Source: Alistipes sp. (lineage in GTDB: Bacteria > Bacteroidota > Bacteroidia > Bacteroidales > Rikenellaceae). Taken from it: a stretch of 64,000 nucleotides of DNA. A model generated the notes under the pieces. The model was not told the DNA's origin, ran no database searches, and saw only the letters and a list, made by a program, of their open reading frames with translations. The stretch's first letter is position 1. Every line of letters begins with the position of its first letter. Positions 17,563 through 27,189 of the stretch are shown here, piece after piece. The stretch covers positions 1-64,000 of the forward strand of contig JAFQCA010000023.1 of the NCBI GenBank assembly GCA_017399485.1, in the 5' to 3' direction. The position numbers and the translations under genes are program-made.

Positions 17563-20500
17563 TTAGGCCCACTTAACCAACGCAAAGTCCATACGGTGTG
17601 GCAAGCGGTCATTCTTGGGATATATACGCAATGCAACGTCGAATGTACCTGTACGGGCAGGTGTGTAATCGATGGCGAATGTAACCTCGTTGCCATTGAT
17701 GCTCTTTATCTCAAGAGGCTTGGTAGCAACTACATTGACAGCCTCGCCAGCCTCAATCTGCTTTGCTACAACCAACTCTACGCCCAAATCTTCCGAGCGC
17801 AAAGATGCTACATCCAGAGTCACCTCATAGAGGTACTTCTTATCGACGAATATTGCCTCGTTGTCCAACTCTACACGCTGAACATTCAGAATCTTGACAT
17901 CGTCCCACGCAGCCGATACCTTGCGTTTCCAAGCGGCAATCTCACGAGCCTCGCGGTAGTTGTTCTCTACCATTTCGGCCTTACGCTTAGCCAACTTGTT
18001 GTAGAAACGCTCCTCGTAATCTACCAACTGACGGTTCATTGTAAAGTTCGATGCGATGTCGGCAACACACTTCTTAACAGCCTTAACCCAGTTGTGGGGG
18101 ACGCCGTCCTCGCCACGGTCATAATATAAAGGTACGATTTGGTCCTCGATAGTGTTGTAAATCATCTCGGCATCCAACTCATTCTGGAAGTTCTGGTCTG
18201 TGAACGAGCGCTCCATAGGAAGCATCCAACCGGCGCCCTCCTTGTAGCCCTCTACCCACCAGCCGTCGAGTACCGAGAACTGCATAACACCATTCATAAC
18301 ACACTTCTCGCCAGAAGTACCTGAAGCCTCCAACGGACGTGTCGGAGTATTCAACCATACATCAACGCCCTGAACCATACGGCGAGCCAACTCCATATCG
18401 TAATTCTGCAAGAATATAATCTTACCCAAGAACTCAGGCATCTTCGATACCTCAACGATACGCTTAATCAAATCCTGACCGGGTATATCGTGCGGGTGAG
18501 CCTTACCTGCGAAGATGAACTGCACGGGGCGCTCCTTGTTGTTTACCAAAGCAGACAAACGCTCCAAGTTGGTGAACAAGAGGTGCGCACGCTTGTAAGT
18601 CGCAAAACGACGAGCAAAACCGATAGTCAATACATCGGGGCGGATACGCTCTGCAATCTGTACCATCTGACGCGGTGAATCGAAACGTACCTGTGAGGGG
18701 TCACTGTAACGCTGACGGATGTGGTTGATAAGGCGATTCTTGAGTGTCATACGCTCCTTCCACAACTCGGCATCGTCAATCTTGTGAACACCCTGCCACT
18801 CGGGAATGTTATAAACGTGAGAGTTGAATCCATTGGGGAAGTAACGCTCATACAAACGACGCAAGTTTGATGCTACCCAAGTCGGGAAGTGAACACCGTT
18901 TGTAACGTAACCGATGTGCAACTCGTTCTTGAAGTAGCCGGGCCACATATTGCCCAAAATCTCCTTCGATACCTCGCCGTGCAACCACGATACGCCATTA
19001 ACCTCCTGTGAAAGGTTACAAGCCAATACCGACATCGAGAAACGCTCATTCATATCGTTGGGGTTTGTCTTACCCAAGTTGATGAACTGCTCCCAGGTGA
19101 TTCCCAATACATCGGGGTAGTGTGACATATATTGGCGCATCATCGACTCTGGGAATGCATCGTGACCTGCAGGCACGGGTGTATGTGTCGTAAAAAGCGA
19201 TGACGAACGAACAACCTCCAAAGCCTCAGAGAATGACAAACGCTTCTTGGCAATAAGAGTGCGGATGCGCTCCAAGCCGATGAATGCAGCGTGGCCCTCG
19301 TTGCAGTGGTAAACCTCCTGCTTGATACCCATCTTCTGCAATGCGCGGATACCACCGACGCCCAACAACAACTCCTGCTTCAAGCGGTTCTCCCAATCGC
19401 CACCGTAGAGGTAGTATGTAATCTGACGGTCCTCGTCGCGGTTTGCCTCATAATCGGTATCGAGCAACAAGAGGTCTGTACGACCTACCTGACACTTCCA
19501 TACACGAGCCGACAATGTACGGCCCGGCAATGCTATCTGAATAGTAATCCAGTTACCGGCCTCATCACGAACGGGCGAGATAGGCAACTTCGCAAAGTTC
19601 TGTGCCTCGTATGTAGCAACCTGGCTACCCTGTGAAGAGAGTTGCTGTGTGAAATATCCGTAGCGGTATAACAAACCTACAGCCACCATCGGCACATTCT
19701 TATCCGATGCCTCCTTCAGGTAGTCACCTGCCAAGATACCCAAACCTCCGGAGTAAATCTTGAGTGAAGAGTGCAAACCATACTCCATCGAGAAGTATGC
19801 AATCTTTGCGCTCTTGCCATCGGGCTTCTCTGTCATATAAGCCTCAAGTTGAGCCGCTACATTATCCAGACGTGCGAGGAACTGCTTGTCCTTTTCCAAC
19901 TCGTTGATGCGCTCGATAGGCAACTTGTCTATAAGAGCGATGGGGTTACGGTCCACTTTATTCCACAATGCGGGGTCGATGCTCTCGAACAAATCGCGTG
20001 CATCCTGTGTCCAACTCCACCACAAGTTGCGAGAGATTGTCTCAAGTGCAGCCAAACGTGAAGGCAAGCGTTTCTCAACCATCATACGGTGCCAAGAGGG
20101 CTTGTTTGATGTAAGTTGCTGACGTACGAAGTTAATCTGCTCGGTGAATGAACCGCCATCCTCGGCAGCTGTGTTGTTTGTGCGGGCAACAGAGTTCTCC
20201 AACGCCTCAGCGTAAGCACGCTCATAGTACTTGAAGAAATTCTCCCAAAGTGCTTTCTTCGACATTTCGCAAGCCGCAGTGCGTACCTCCTCAACCTCGG
20301 CGGGCGAAAGTTGCATAAAACGCAATGTTGCGCTAACCAACTGCTCGATGGCGTATGCATCGTTATTGTCGTCACGACGAATTACCTCCACAGCCTTGTG
20401 GTCGGCCTGCTTTACAGCCCAAAGACCGAAACCTGAAAGGTTCGATGTGATAGTCGGTACAGAGAATGCGATTGACTCCAGCGGAGTGTATCCCCAAGGC

Positions 20501-21810
20501 TCGTAATATGACGGATAAGCCGTAATGTCCATACCCACCAACATCTCATAATAGTTCTTGTTGAATACGCCATCTGCTGAGTTCAGGTATGATGGCACGA
20601 AGATAACCTTCACCTTTGAATCCTCACGCTCCAAGATACTGCCACGCATTGATTGTGAGATGGGGTCCCATTGAGTGTTGTCAAGGTAATGAGTCGAGTG
20701 CTTCCACAACTTATCGTTGATAGGCTGTGTAGCATCGGTCAAGTGATTTACCACGTCGGCACGAGGACCATTGTTTGCTGCGGGTACAGTGATATATGCC
20801 AGAATCTCTCTATCCAGTGAACAAGCCGCCAAACGCTTCAACGACTCCATAAAGATGTCGAGGCCTTTGTTGTGGAACTCGTAGCGACCACTTGTGCCGA
20901 TAATCAGGGGCTCCTTCTCAAACTTGTGACCCAGACATACCTCTGCTACATTAATCATTGCAGCGCGTGCCTCCTTACGCTTTGCCTCAAACTCATCAGC
21001 CTTCCAAACGAAGTCGTTCTCGAAACCGTTGGGAGTGATGTTTGTAACCTCGCGACCAAGTAGATACTTGCACTCGTTGGCGGTGATGTCGCTTACCGTA
21101 AGGAATGCATCGTGATACAAAGCGGCCATCTTCTCGATTGAGTGCTTTGCAGTCACATTGAAACGGCGAGCCAAATCGTCGGCATTGAACTTATGAAGGT
21201 CAGAATACAACGAAAGACCATTGCCGGCGATGCAACGACCTGCAACTGTCGCGTGTGTTGTAAACAATGTTGCCACGTAAGGCGAGTGCTTACGCAAGTA
21301 CAAGCCGCCCGATGCAGTCATCCACTCGTGGAAGTGAGCCACTACCTTCTCGGCTGATGTACAGAAGTTCTCTACGTAAGACTTGATGACAATACCTGCT
21401 GCATAACCGAACAATACAGGCTCAACATAATCCCACTGGCCAGAGATTGAATCAACGTGATAATCCTCCCACATATGTTTCAAAACCTCATCCTTCTGTG
21501 AGATTAACGACTTGAAGTCAATCAAAATAGCGATGGGGTTGCCAGCAACTTTCCAACGTCCAATTCGAGCGCGAATACCCTCTTCGTAGAGGCTTTCACG
21601 CCAAGTGGCCATCAATGTATCGTCAGCCTCAAATTCAGGATTCTCACCCTCCAGCATAAGGTCGGGACCGACAGTTATATAGTTGTCACCCATTTTCTTA
21701 GAGACCGTAAGTGCCTTTGTGGCAATGACGGTGTGAATGCCGCCAATCTTGTTACATACCTCCCAACTAACTTCAAACAAATAGTTGGGCATCTGATTCG
21801 TGTTACTCAT
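17563..21810 (-). CDS. Glycogen synthase (GT3) - alpha-glucan phosphorylase (GT35) fusion
   Basis: A 1415-residue protein with two catalytic parts. Residues 1 to about 540 match eukaryote-type GT3 glycogen synthase: LFEVSWEVCNKIGGIHTVI at 11-29, TTHATVAGR, and YEPWGYTPLE with the EX7E pair Glu437/Glu445. Residues about 580-1300 are a type 2 phosphorylase: LPSRLAALETISRNLWWSW at the entry (DUF3417-like), CNEGHAAF, and LEASGTSGEKCVMNGVMQ with the PLP lysine Lys1169. A C-terminal beta domain covers about 1310-1415. One half builds glycogen from a nucleotide sugar, the other releases glucose 1-phosphate. Similar fusions are known in Bacteroidales. It has its own promoter and a 114-base leader. 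Confidence 0.92.
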   Translation of the reverse strand: MSNTNQMPNYLFEVSWEVCNKIGGIHTVIATKALTVSKKMGDNYITVGPDLMLEGENPEFEADDTLMATWRESLYEEGIRARIGRWKVAGNPIAILIDFKSLISQKDEVLKHMWEDYHVDSISGQWDYVEPVLFGYAAGIVIKSYVENFCTSAEKVVAHFHEWMTASGGLYLRKHSPYVATLFTTHATVAGRCIAGNGLSLYSDLHKFNADDLARRFNVTAKHSIEKMAALYHDAFLTVSDITANECKYLLGREVTNITPNGFENDFVWKADEFEAKRKEARAAMINVAEVCLGHKFEKEPLIIGTSGRYEFHNKGLDIFMESLKRLAACSLDREILAYITVPAANNGPRADVVNHLTDATQPINDKLWKHSTHYLDNTQWDPISQSMRGSILEREDSKVKVIFVPSYLNSADGVFNKNYYEMLVGMDITAYPSYYEPWGYTPLESIAFSVPTITSNLSGFGLWAVKQADHKAVEVIRRDDNNDAYAIEQLVSATLRFMQLSPAEVEEVRTAACEMSKKALWENFFKYYERAYAEALENSVARTNNTAAEDGGSFTEQINFVRQQLTSNKPSWHRMMVEKRLPSRLAALETISRNLWWSWTQDARDLFESIDPALWNKVDRNPIALIDKLPIERINELEKDKQFLARLDNVAAQLEAYMTEKPDGKSAKIAYFSMEYGLHSSLKIYSGGLGILAGDYLKEASDKNVPMVAVGLLYRYGYFTQQLSSQGSQVATYEAQNFAKLPISPVRDEAGNWITIQIALPGRTLSARVWKCQVGRTDLLLLDTDYEANRDEDRQITYYLYGGDWENRLKQELLLGVGGIRALQKMGIKQEVYHCNEGHAAFIGLERIRTLIAKKRLSFSEALEVVRSSSLFTTHTPVPAGHDAFPESMMRQYMSHYPDVLGITWEQFINLGKTNPNDMNERFSMSVLACNLSQEVNGVSWLHGEVSKEILGNMWPGYFKNELHIGYVTNGVHFPTWVASNLRRLYERYFPNGFNSHVYNIPEWQGVHKIDDAELWKERMTLKNRLINHIRQRYSDPSQVRFDSPRQMVQIAERIRPDVLTIGFARRFATYKRAHLLFTNLERLSALVNNKERPVQFIFAGKAHPHDIPGQDLIKRIVEVSKMPEFLGKIIFLQNYDMELARRMVQGVDVWLNTPTRPLEASGTSGEKCVMNGVMQFSVLDGWWVEGYKEGAGWMLPMERSFTDQNFQNELDAEMIYNTIEDQIVPLYYDRGEDGVPHNWVKAVKKCVADIASNFTMNRQLVDYEERFYNKLAKRKAEMVENNYREAREIAAWKRKVSAAWDDVKILNVQRVELDNEAIFVDKKYLYEVTLDVASLRSEDLGVELVVAKQIEAGEAVNVVATKPLEIKSINGNEVTFAIDYTPARTGTFDVALRIYPKNDRLPHRMDFALVKWA

Positions 21811-21871
21811 AAATTCTATATTAAAATTATCTACTTACTCTATTATTCGATTTGGTTGTTAATCAACAAAA

Positions 21872-21894
21872 ATGCATCGCACAATGCGCTGCAT
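21872..21894 (-). promoter_or_regulatory. Hairpin in the leader of the synthase/phosphorylase mRNA
   Basis: ATGCATCGCA (21872-21881) pairs with TGCGCTGCAT (21885-21894), nine of ten pairs, around CAA. Its right arm contains one copy of an 11-base repeat, AATGCGCTGCA (21883-21893), whose second copy is at 21922-21932 beside the promoter. It may be an operator pair or an RNA element. Confidence 0.4.
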
Positions 21895-21930
21895 CTAAAT
21901 ATTTGTTCCCCAAACGGCAGAAATGCGCTG

Positions 21931-21938
21931 CAAAGATA
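21931..21938 (-). promoter_or_regulatory. -7 promoter box for the glycogen synthase/phosphorylase gene
   Basis: TATCTTTG on the minus strand. Transcription would start near 21925, giving a leader of about 114 bases to the ATG at 21810. A copy of the AATGCGCTGCA repeat covers the predicted start site. Confidence 0.65.
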
Positions 21939-22026
21939 ATACTTTATATTTATATTTCAGCACATTAATAGTGCGCAAAAGGTATTTTATAAAATAATTT
22001 AACAATAATTTAATATTTTTTATTAA

Positions 22027-23139
22027 TTATGCTTCGAAAAACGATTCAATCACCGCATCCGATACCAAAAATCGGCTTGTCGGTATTTTTAGTCTGCTAC
22101 CGTCAAGCACCAAATCTCCATTTGCAATCCAGCGTTGTGCATCGCTGATTACCTTGTCGTATTGTTGCATCCCGAAACGTTCTTTTATGTATTGAGTATC
22201 AACTCCTTCGCAACGTCTTAACGAGGTCATCACATACTCATTATAACGCTCTTTGTCGGTTAATATTTCGCTCTCATATTCGCGCTTTAAGGCGTAATCC
22301 GATAGGCTTTGTACCGACCAATGACGCTCCGTACCATTGAATGAATGAGCCCCTGGACCTATGCCTAAATATTCGGCTCCACTCCAATACGAAGAGTTGT
22401 GTTGTGAGCGGAATCCCTTGAGTGCATAGTTCGATACTTCGTAATGCTCAAATCCCGCATCGCATAGGCGTTTCTCGATAATTGCGTATTCACGTTCACT
22501 ACACTCCTCGTCCACCTCTTTCATCTCACCTCGTTGTACACGTCTGTAGAAAGCGGTTGCGCACTCGATTGTCAAATGATATGCCGAAATGTGTTGTACG
22601 CCAAGCGATAGTGCTGTCTGGATTGAACGCTCCAACACATCTTCTCCAAATCCATCAACGCCGAAGATTAGGTCTATCGTAATATTCCCGATTCCTGCAT
22701 CCTGTAGGCGTTTTACCGCCTGTGAAGCCTCCTCTGCAGTGTGACGGCGATTCATAAAACGCAACTCCTTGTCGTCGAAAGACTGCACGCCAAGACTGAC
22801 TCTGTTGATATTTGTGTGGCGCAGTTCCTTTACATATTCTGCTGTAATATCGTCGGGATTTGCCTCGACAGTCACCTCGCTGACCTCGCTACAATCATAT
22901 AACTTAGCAGCGTGGTCAATGAGATGTTGCAGTTCGCTTGGTGGAAGTAATGATGGTGTTCCTCCTCCAAAATATATTGTCCGTATCTGCTTGTCGTTAA
23001 GGTATGTTGCCTGCTCCTCCAATTCGCCGTGCATAGCCTCTATTACCGAGTCCATATATTTTAACTCGGCAGAGCGATAGAAATCGCAGTAGGCGCAAAT
23101 GCGTTTACAAAACGGGATATGAAAATATATTCCAGCCAT
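22027..23139 (-). CDS. hemW: Radical SAM heme chaperone HemW
   Basis: A 370-residue radical SAM protein formerly annotated as oxygen-independent coproporphyrinogen oxidase. The cluster motif is IPFCKRICAYCDFY (Cx3Cx2C) at the N-terminus, followed by YFGGGTPSLLPP, EANPDDIT and RVSLGVQSFDD, all characteristic of HemN/HemW. It lacks the N-terminal extension of true HemN and so is better called HemW, which delivers heme to respiratory enzymes. The start at 23139 follows an exact -7 box; the longer frame to 23181 runs into that box. Confidence 0.9.
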   Translation of the reverse strand: MAGIYFHIPFCKRICAYCDFYRSAELKYMDSVIEAMHGELEEQATYLNDKQIRTIYFGGGTPSLLPPSELQHLIDHAAKLYDCSEVSEVTVEANPDDITAEYVKELRHTNINRVSLGVQSFDDKELRFMNRRHTAEEASQAVKRLQDAGIGNITIDLIFGVDGFGEDVLERSIQTALSLGVQHISAYHLTIECATAFYRRVQRGEMKEVDEECSEREYAIIEKRLCDAGFEHYEVSNYALKGFRSQHNSSYWSGAEYLGIGPGAHSFNGTERHWSVQSLSDYALKREYESEILTDKERYNEYVMTSLRRCEGVDTQYIKERFGMQQYDKVISDAQRWIANGDLVLDGSRLKIPTSRFLVSDAVIESFFEA

Positions 23140-23178
23140 AAAACTAATCATTTGATGCGATGCTTGATGCAAAACATA

Positions 23179-23186
23179 CAAATATA
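23179..23186 (-). promoter_or_regulatory. -7 promoter box for hemW
   Basis: TATATTTG on the minus strand, 39 bases before the ATG at 23139. Confidence 0.6.
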
Positions 23187-23454
23187 TGAAAATTAATTGT
23201 CATTAGCAACCGCGTGGTCTTTACCGATTTATATAATAAAAAGATAAATAATCCTTTCGCCTGTTATGGGCACGACTTATGTAGATTATAAAGAATAAAT
23301 TTACTGAGTATTGGGCCTAATTCGCACAATAATTTGATAGAAATATATGTTTTGTAAAATGCTGATAATCCGCACAATAAGTAAAAACGGCAATAAAAAT
23401 TAATTTTTTTGAAAAATTTTAATGTTATTGTTTTCACAAATCAATTAGTTTAAT
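23187..23454. other. AT-rich gap with a repeated CGCACAATAA motif
   Basis: No gene is visible in this stretch. The only notable elements are two identical copies of CGCACAATAA at 23323-23332 and 23371-23380, spaced 48 bases apart, upstream of the pckA promoter. The nine-base core GCACAATAA also occurs at 29976-29984 beside the frdC promoter. Confidence 0.4.
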
Positions 23455-23462
23455 TAAATTTG
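23455..23462 (+). promoter_or_regulatory. -7 promoter box for pckA
   Basis: TAAATTTG matches TAnnTTTG. Transcription would begin near 23468, leaving a leader of about 165 bases before pckA. Confidence 0.55.
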
Positions 23463-23469
23463 TACCGCT

Positions 23470-23571
23470 GAAATAAGGGCTTTTCGATAGTGCTTTTGTG
23501 AGATGAACGGGCAACTATTGTGGAAAGAGCCTAAGGCGAGGGTAGAGTAGAGTAATGTTATATCTTATTTC
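23470..23571 (+). promoter_or_regulatory. Structured 5' leader of pckA, possible regulatory RNA
   Basis: Several nested complementary segments fold this leader into one long arm: GAAATAAG (23470-23477) with CTTATTTC (23564-23571); GGCTTTTC (23478-23485) with GAAAGAGCC (23523-23531, one bulged G); ATAGT (23487-23491) with ACTAT (23514-23518). The order of pairs is consistent and the outer stem begins at the predicted transcription start. I do not recognise a known riboswitch class. A regulatory role in gluconeogenic or fermentative control is inferred from the gene it precedes. Confidence 0.5.
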
Positions 23572-23631
23572 TCGACAGATAAGGCAGACAGATAATTGAA
23601 GAAGTAGTTTAACTAATATATCTAATAAATT

Positions 23632-25239
23632 ATGGCAAAAATTGATTTGACAAAGTACGGTATCACCGGTACTACAGAGGTTGTTTACAACCCCTCTTAC
23701 GATGAGTTGTTCCGCGAGGAGACTAAGCCCGGTTTGACAGGTTTCGACAAGGGCGTTTTGACTGAGATGGACGCTGTTAACGTAATGACAGGTGTTTATA
23801 CAGGTCGTTCTCCTAAGGACAAGTTCTTCGTAATGGATGAGACTTCAAAGGATACTATCTGGTGGACTTCAGACGAGTACAAGAACGATAATAAGCCTGT
23901 AACACAGAAGGCTTGGGCAGAGTTGAAGGAGTTGGCTTCAAAGGAACTCTCAAACAAGAAACTCTATGTTGTTGATACTTTCTGTGGTGCTAACGAGAAT
24001 AGCCGTTTGAAGATTCGCTTCATTATGGAGGTTGCTTGGCAGGCACACTTCGTTAAGAATATGTTCATCCGTCCTACTGACGCTGAGTTGGAGGTTTACG
24101 GTGAGCCCGATTTCGTAGTGTTGAACGCATCAAAGGCAAAGGTTGAGAACTACAAGGAGTTGGGTCTTAACTCTGAGACAGCCGTAGTGTTCAACCTTAC
24201 AGAGAAGATGCAGGTTATCATCAACACTTGGTATGGTGGTGAGATGAAGAAGGGTATGTTCTCTTATATGAACTACTTGCTTCCTTTGAAGGGCATCGCT
24301 TCAATGCACTGCTCTGCTAATACTAACGAGAAGGGTGAGACTGCTATCTTCTTCGGTCTTTCAGGTACAGGTAAGACAACTCTTTCAACTGACCCCAAGC
24401 GCCAGTTGATTGGTGATGACGAGCACGGTTGGGACGACGAGGGCGTATTCAACTTCGAGGGTGGTTGCTATGCAAAGGTTATCAACCTTTCAAAGGAGAA
24501 CGAGCCCGATATCTGGAACGCTATCCGCCGCAACGCTTTGTTGGAGAACGTAACTGTTGATGAGGCTACAGGTAAGATTGACTTCAACGACAAGTCAGTT
24601 ACTGAGAACACACGTGTTTCATATCCTATCTACCACATCGACAACATCGTTAAGGGCGTATCTAAGGCTCCCGCAGCAAAGAAGGTTATCTTCCTTTCTG
24701 CAGATGCATTCGGTGTATTGCCTCCCGTATCTATCTTGACTCCCGAGCAGACTAAGTATTACTTCCTCTCTGGCTTTACTGCTAAGTTGGCTGGTACAGA
24801 GCGTGGTATTACAGAGCCTACTCCTACATTCTCTGCTTGCTTCGGTGCTGCATTCCTTTCATTGCACCCCACAAAGTATGGTGAGGAGTTGGTTAAGAAG
24901 ATGCAGGCTTCAGGTGCTACTGCCTACCTCGTAAATACAGGTTGGAATGGTACAGGTAAGCGTATCTCTATCAAGGATACTCGTGGTATCATCGACGCTA
25001 TCTTGGATGGCTCAATCGATAAGGCAGAGACAAAGCAGATTCCTATCTTCGACTTCAAGGTTCCCACAGCATTGCCCGGTGTAGACCCCGCAATCCTTGA
25101 CCCCCGCGACACTTATGCTAACGCATCAGAGTGGCAGGTTAAGGCAGAGGATTTGGCAGGTCGTTTCATCAAGAACTTCGCTAAGTTCACAGGTAACGAC
25201 GAGGGTAAGTCATTGGTTGCCGCTGGTCCGAAGTTGTAA
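23632..25239 (+). CDS. pckA: ATP-dependent phosphoenolpyruvate carboxykinase
   Basis: Interconverts oxaloacetate and phosphoenolpyruvate; in Bacteroidales it mostly fixes CO2 onto PEP with ATP gain, feeding the malate-fumarate-succinate route. It has 535 residues, the usual ATP-type length. Visible motifs: [11 protein letters not shown] (substrate Arg), [16 protein letters not shown], the P-loop [34 protein letters not shown] (metal-binding), and TRVSYPI. Codon use is strongly biased toward a few codons, as in the ribosomal protein genes here, which indicates very high expression. Own promoter, long leader, and strong terminator. Confidence 0.97.
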   Translation: MAKIDLTKYGITGTTEVVYNPSYDELFREETKPGLTGFDKGVLTEMDAVNVMTGVYTGRSPKDKFFVMDETSKDTIWWTSDEYKNDNKPVTQKAWAELKELASKELSNKKLYVVDTFCGANENSRLKIRFIMEVAWQAHFVKNMFIRPTDAELEVYGEPDFVVLNASKAKVENYKELGLNSETAVVFNLTEKMQVIINTWYGGEMKKGMFSYMNYLLPLKGIASMHCSANTNEKGETAIFFGLSGTGKTTLSTDPKRQLIGDDEHGWDDEGVFNFEGGCYAKVINLSKENEPDIWNAIRRNALLENVTVDEATGKIDFNDKSVTENTRVSYPIYHIDNIVKGVSKAPAAKKVIFLSADAFGVLPPVSILTPEQTKYYFLSGFTAKLAGTERGITEPTPTFSACFGAAFLSLHPTKYGEELVKKMQASGATAYLVNTGWNGTGKRISIKDTRGIIDAILDGSIDKAETKQIPIFDFKVPTALPGVDPAILDPRDTYANASEWQVKAEDLAGRFIKNFAKFTGNDEGKSLVAAGPKL

Positions 25240-25263
25240 TCACAACAAACCAAATAATACGAG

Positions 25264-25292
25264 TCGAGGCTGTCCTTTCGGGGCAGCCTCGA
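25264..25292 (+). terminator. Intrinsic terminator of pckA
   Basis: A 12-bp stem TCGAGGCTGTCC (25264-25275) with 25281-25292 (one T-G wobble), loop TTTCG, followed by TTGTTTT. Confidence 0.85.
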
Positions 25293-25311
25293 TTGTTTTA
25301 TATCTATATAC

Positions 25312-25343
25312 TTGTATATCCTATAAAATATTTTATATCTTTG
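25312..25343 (+). promoter_or_regulatory. Promoter of the GH16-like gene
   Basis: TTG at 25312-25314 and TATCTTTG at 25336-25343, separated by 21 bases. The start codon lies 30-36 bases downstream. Confidence 0.7.
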
Positions 25344-25379
25344 TAAAACAAGTCTTAAAAACCTCTAAATTTTATGTGT

Positions 25380-26315
25380 ATGAAAACAAAGATTATTGCG
25401 TCATTATTTTTATGTGCCGCTTGTCTTGTTGCGAGCGTCGATTTGAATGCTCAAGAGAAGAAATCACAGCAAGCCCCAAAATTCCATAAGAAATTTATTG
25501 AGCACTTCAATAAGCCGACTTCCGAGTACTTTAATCAGAATGGAGGCGCAAGAAGAACAAGCACCCAGATGCGCTATATCCCCGCCACTTCATCTTTCGT
25601 TGAGAAGGATACCAAGGTGATGATGTTGCGTTTTGACCCTACCGACCCTGCTGGAGCGGGACGCGGCCCCGAAATTTGCAGTAAGCATTACACCTCTTAT
25701 GGCAGATACTCGGCACGCATACGTATTCCCGACGTTACATCGGTACAACCCAATGTCGGCGCAGTTGTAGGTTATTTTACATATAATATGGAGCGCGAAA
25801 AGGGCCTGAGCGAGATTGATTGGGAGTGGCTCATCGCTGACCCAGAAATTGTTTACATAGGAACTTGGACAGGAAAATCGAATAATCTCCAGCGCATAGG
25901 ACGTATTATCAATCTGGCGAAGGGAACTATCTATGAGTGCATTTATCGCCCCGGAGCCGATGGTCGTGGTAACAATAACCTTACGGGTTTGCAGAATCAG
26001 CCCGAAACAGTTCCCGTAATCGAAGGCTATAACGCCGCAAAACGTTTCTATACCTATGGCTTTGATTGGTACCCCGACCGCCTTGTGTGGTGGATTCTGC
26101 ATCCCGAGACCGAGGAGCGTATTGTGTTGTGGGATTATCAGGGCTCAACACCTAACTTTACGGGTATCCCCGATAACAAGACTCGCTATCTGCTGAACTT
26201 CTGGCATACCAATAATTGGCCCGTACATACCAATCCTAAATCACTCGAGAAACCCAAGTATCCCTACGAGGTCGAGATTGATTGGATGTCATACGAGCCT
26301 TTCGATATAGACTAA
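25380..26315 (+). CDS. Secreted GH16-like glycoside hydrolase
   Basis: A 311-residue exported protein with a concanavalin-like jelly-roll typical of family GH16 (laminarinases, carrageenases and relatives). The signal peptide ends near LNAQ-E. GLSEIDWEWL carries the E-x-D-x-x-E catalytic signature, preceded by YGRYSARIRIPD and followed by TYGFDWYPDRLVWWI and the closing YPYEVEIDWMSYEPF. Tryptophan and tyrosine content fits a glycan groove. The polysaccharide is unknown. The ATG at 25374 two codons earlier is an alternative start. It is a single-gene unit. Confidence 0.85.
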   Translation: MKTKIIASLFLCAACLVASVDLNAQEKKSQQAPKFHKKFIEHFNKPTSEYFNQNGGARRTSTQMRYIPATSSFVEKDTKVMMLRFDPTDPAGAGRGPEICSKHYTSYGRYSARIRIPDVTSVQPNVGAVVGYFTYNMEREKGLSEIDWEWLIADPEIVYIGTWTGKSNNLQRIGRIINLAKGTIYECIYRPGADGRGNNNLTGLQNQPETVPVIEGYNAAKRFYTYGFDWYPDRLVWWILHPETEERIVLWDYQGSTPNFTGIPDNKTRYLLNFWHTNNWPVHTNPKSLEKPKYPYEVEIDWMSYEPFDID

Positions 26316-26355
26316 TATCCTGGTTTGTAAAATATCCAAAAAGATACCCTACAAA

Positions 26356-26388
26356 AATACCCATCTCCTCAAGCGGGAGATGGGTATT
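26356..26388. terminator. Bidirectional terminator between the GH16-like gene and frdB
   Basis: A perfect 13-bp stem AATACCCATCTCC (26356-26368) with 26376-26388 and a 7-base loop. On the minus strand it continues into TTTTTG, so it ends the frd operon; it also lies downstream of the plus-strand gene. Confidence 0.85.
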
Positions 26389-26414
26389 AATTATATATAA
26401 GGTATAACCCTTAA

Positions 26415-27158
26415 TTAGTCCTGCAACTTTGCAGCCAAGAACTCGCGGTTGAGGCGAGCAATGTGGGCAATCGAAATCTGCTTGGGGCACTCAGCCTGAC
26501 AAGCACCTGTATTAGTACAGTTACCGAATCCCAACTCATCCATCTTGGCAACCATAGCCTTTGCACGACGAGCACCCTCTACACGGCCCTGAGGCAACTT
26601 AGCGAGTGATGATACGCGAGCCGCAACGAACAACATAGCAGAGCCGTTCTTGCAAGTAGCGGCACAAGCACCACAACCTACACAAGCCGCTGCATCCATT
26701 GACTCGTCGGCGTCAGCCTTAGGAATGGGAATAGCGTTACCATCGGGTACTGAATTTGTACGAACTGATACGAAACCACCAGCCTGCAAAATCTCATCGT
26801 ATGCGCCACGATTAACCACCAAGTCCTTGATTACAGGGAAGGCAGCCGAACGCCACGGCTCGATTGTGATAGTTGCGCCGTCCTTGAACTTACGCATATA
26901 CATCTGGCAAGTAGTTACAGCCTGAGCCGGTCCGTGAGCGTGGCCATCGATGTGCAATGAACACATACCGCAAATACCCTCGCGGCAGTCGTGGTCAAAT
27001 GCTACGGGCTCCTTACCTGCGTGTACCAAATCATTGTTCAAGATGTCGAGCATCTCCAAGAATGAAGTGTCGGCAGAGATGTTCTTAACTTCATAAGTCT
27101 CGAACGCTCCCTTCGATTTAGCGTCCTTTTGACGCCATATCTTTAATGTAAAATTCAT
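26415..27158 (-). CDS. frdB: Fumarate reductase/succinate dehydrogenase iron-sulfur subunit
   Basis: A 247-residue electron-transfer subunit linking the membrane cytochrome to the flavoprotein. The [2Fe-2S] site is CREGICGMC in the N-terminal ferredoxin domain; the C-terminal domain has [11 protein letters not shown] and a second group [12 protein letters not shown] for the [4Fe-4S] and [3Fe-4S] clusters. It is the last gene of frdCAB. In anaerobic Bacteroidales this complex reduces fumarate to succinate with menaquinol. Confidence 0.95.
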   Translation of the reverse strand: MNFTLKIWRQKDAKSKGAFETYEVKNISADTSFLEMLDILNNDLVHAGKEPVAFDHDCREGICGMCSLHIDGHAHGPAQAVTTCQMYMRKFKDGATITIEPWRSAAFPVIKDLVVNRGAYDEILQAGGFVSVRTNSVPDGNAIPIPKADADESMDAAACVGCGACAATCKNGSAMLFVAARVSSLAKLPQGRVEGARRAKAMVAKMDELGFGNCTNTGACQAECPKQISIAHIARLNREFLAAKLQD

Positions 27159-27189
27159 TGTTTTCTGTTATTAAAGTTTAACGCCAAAA

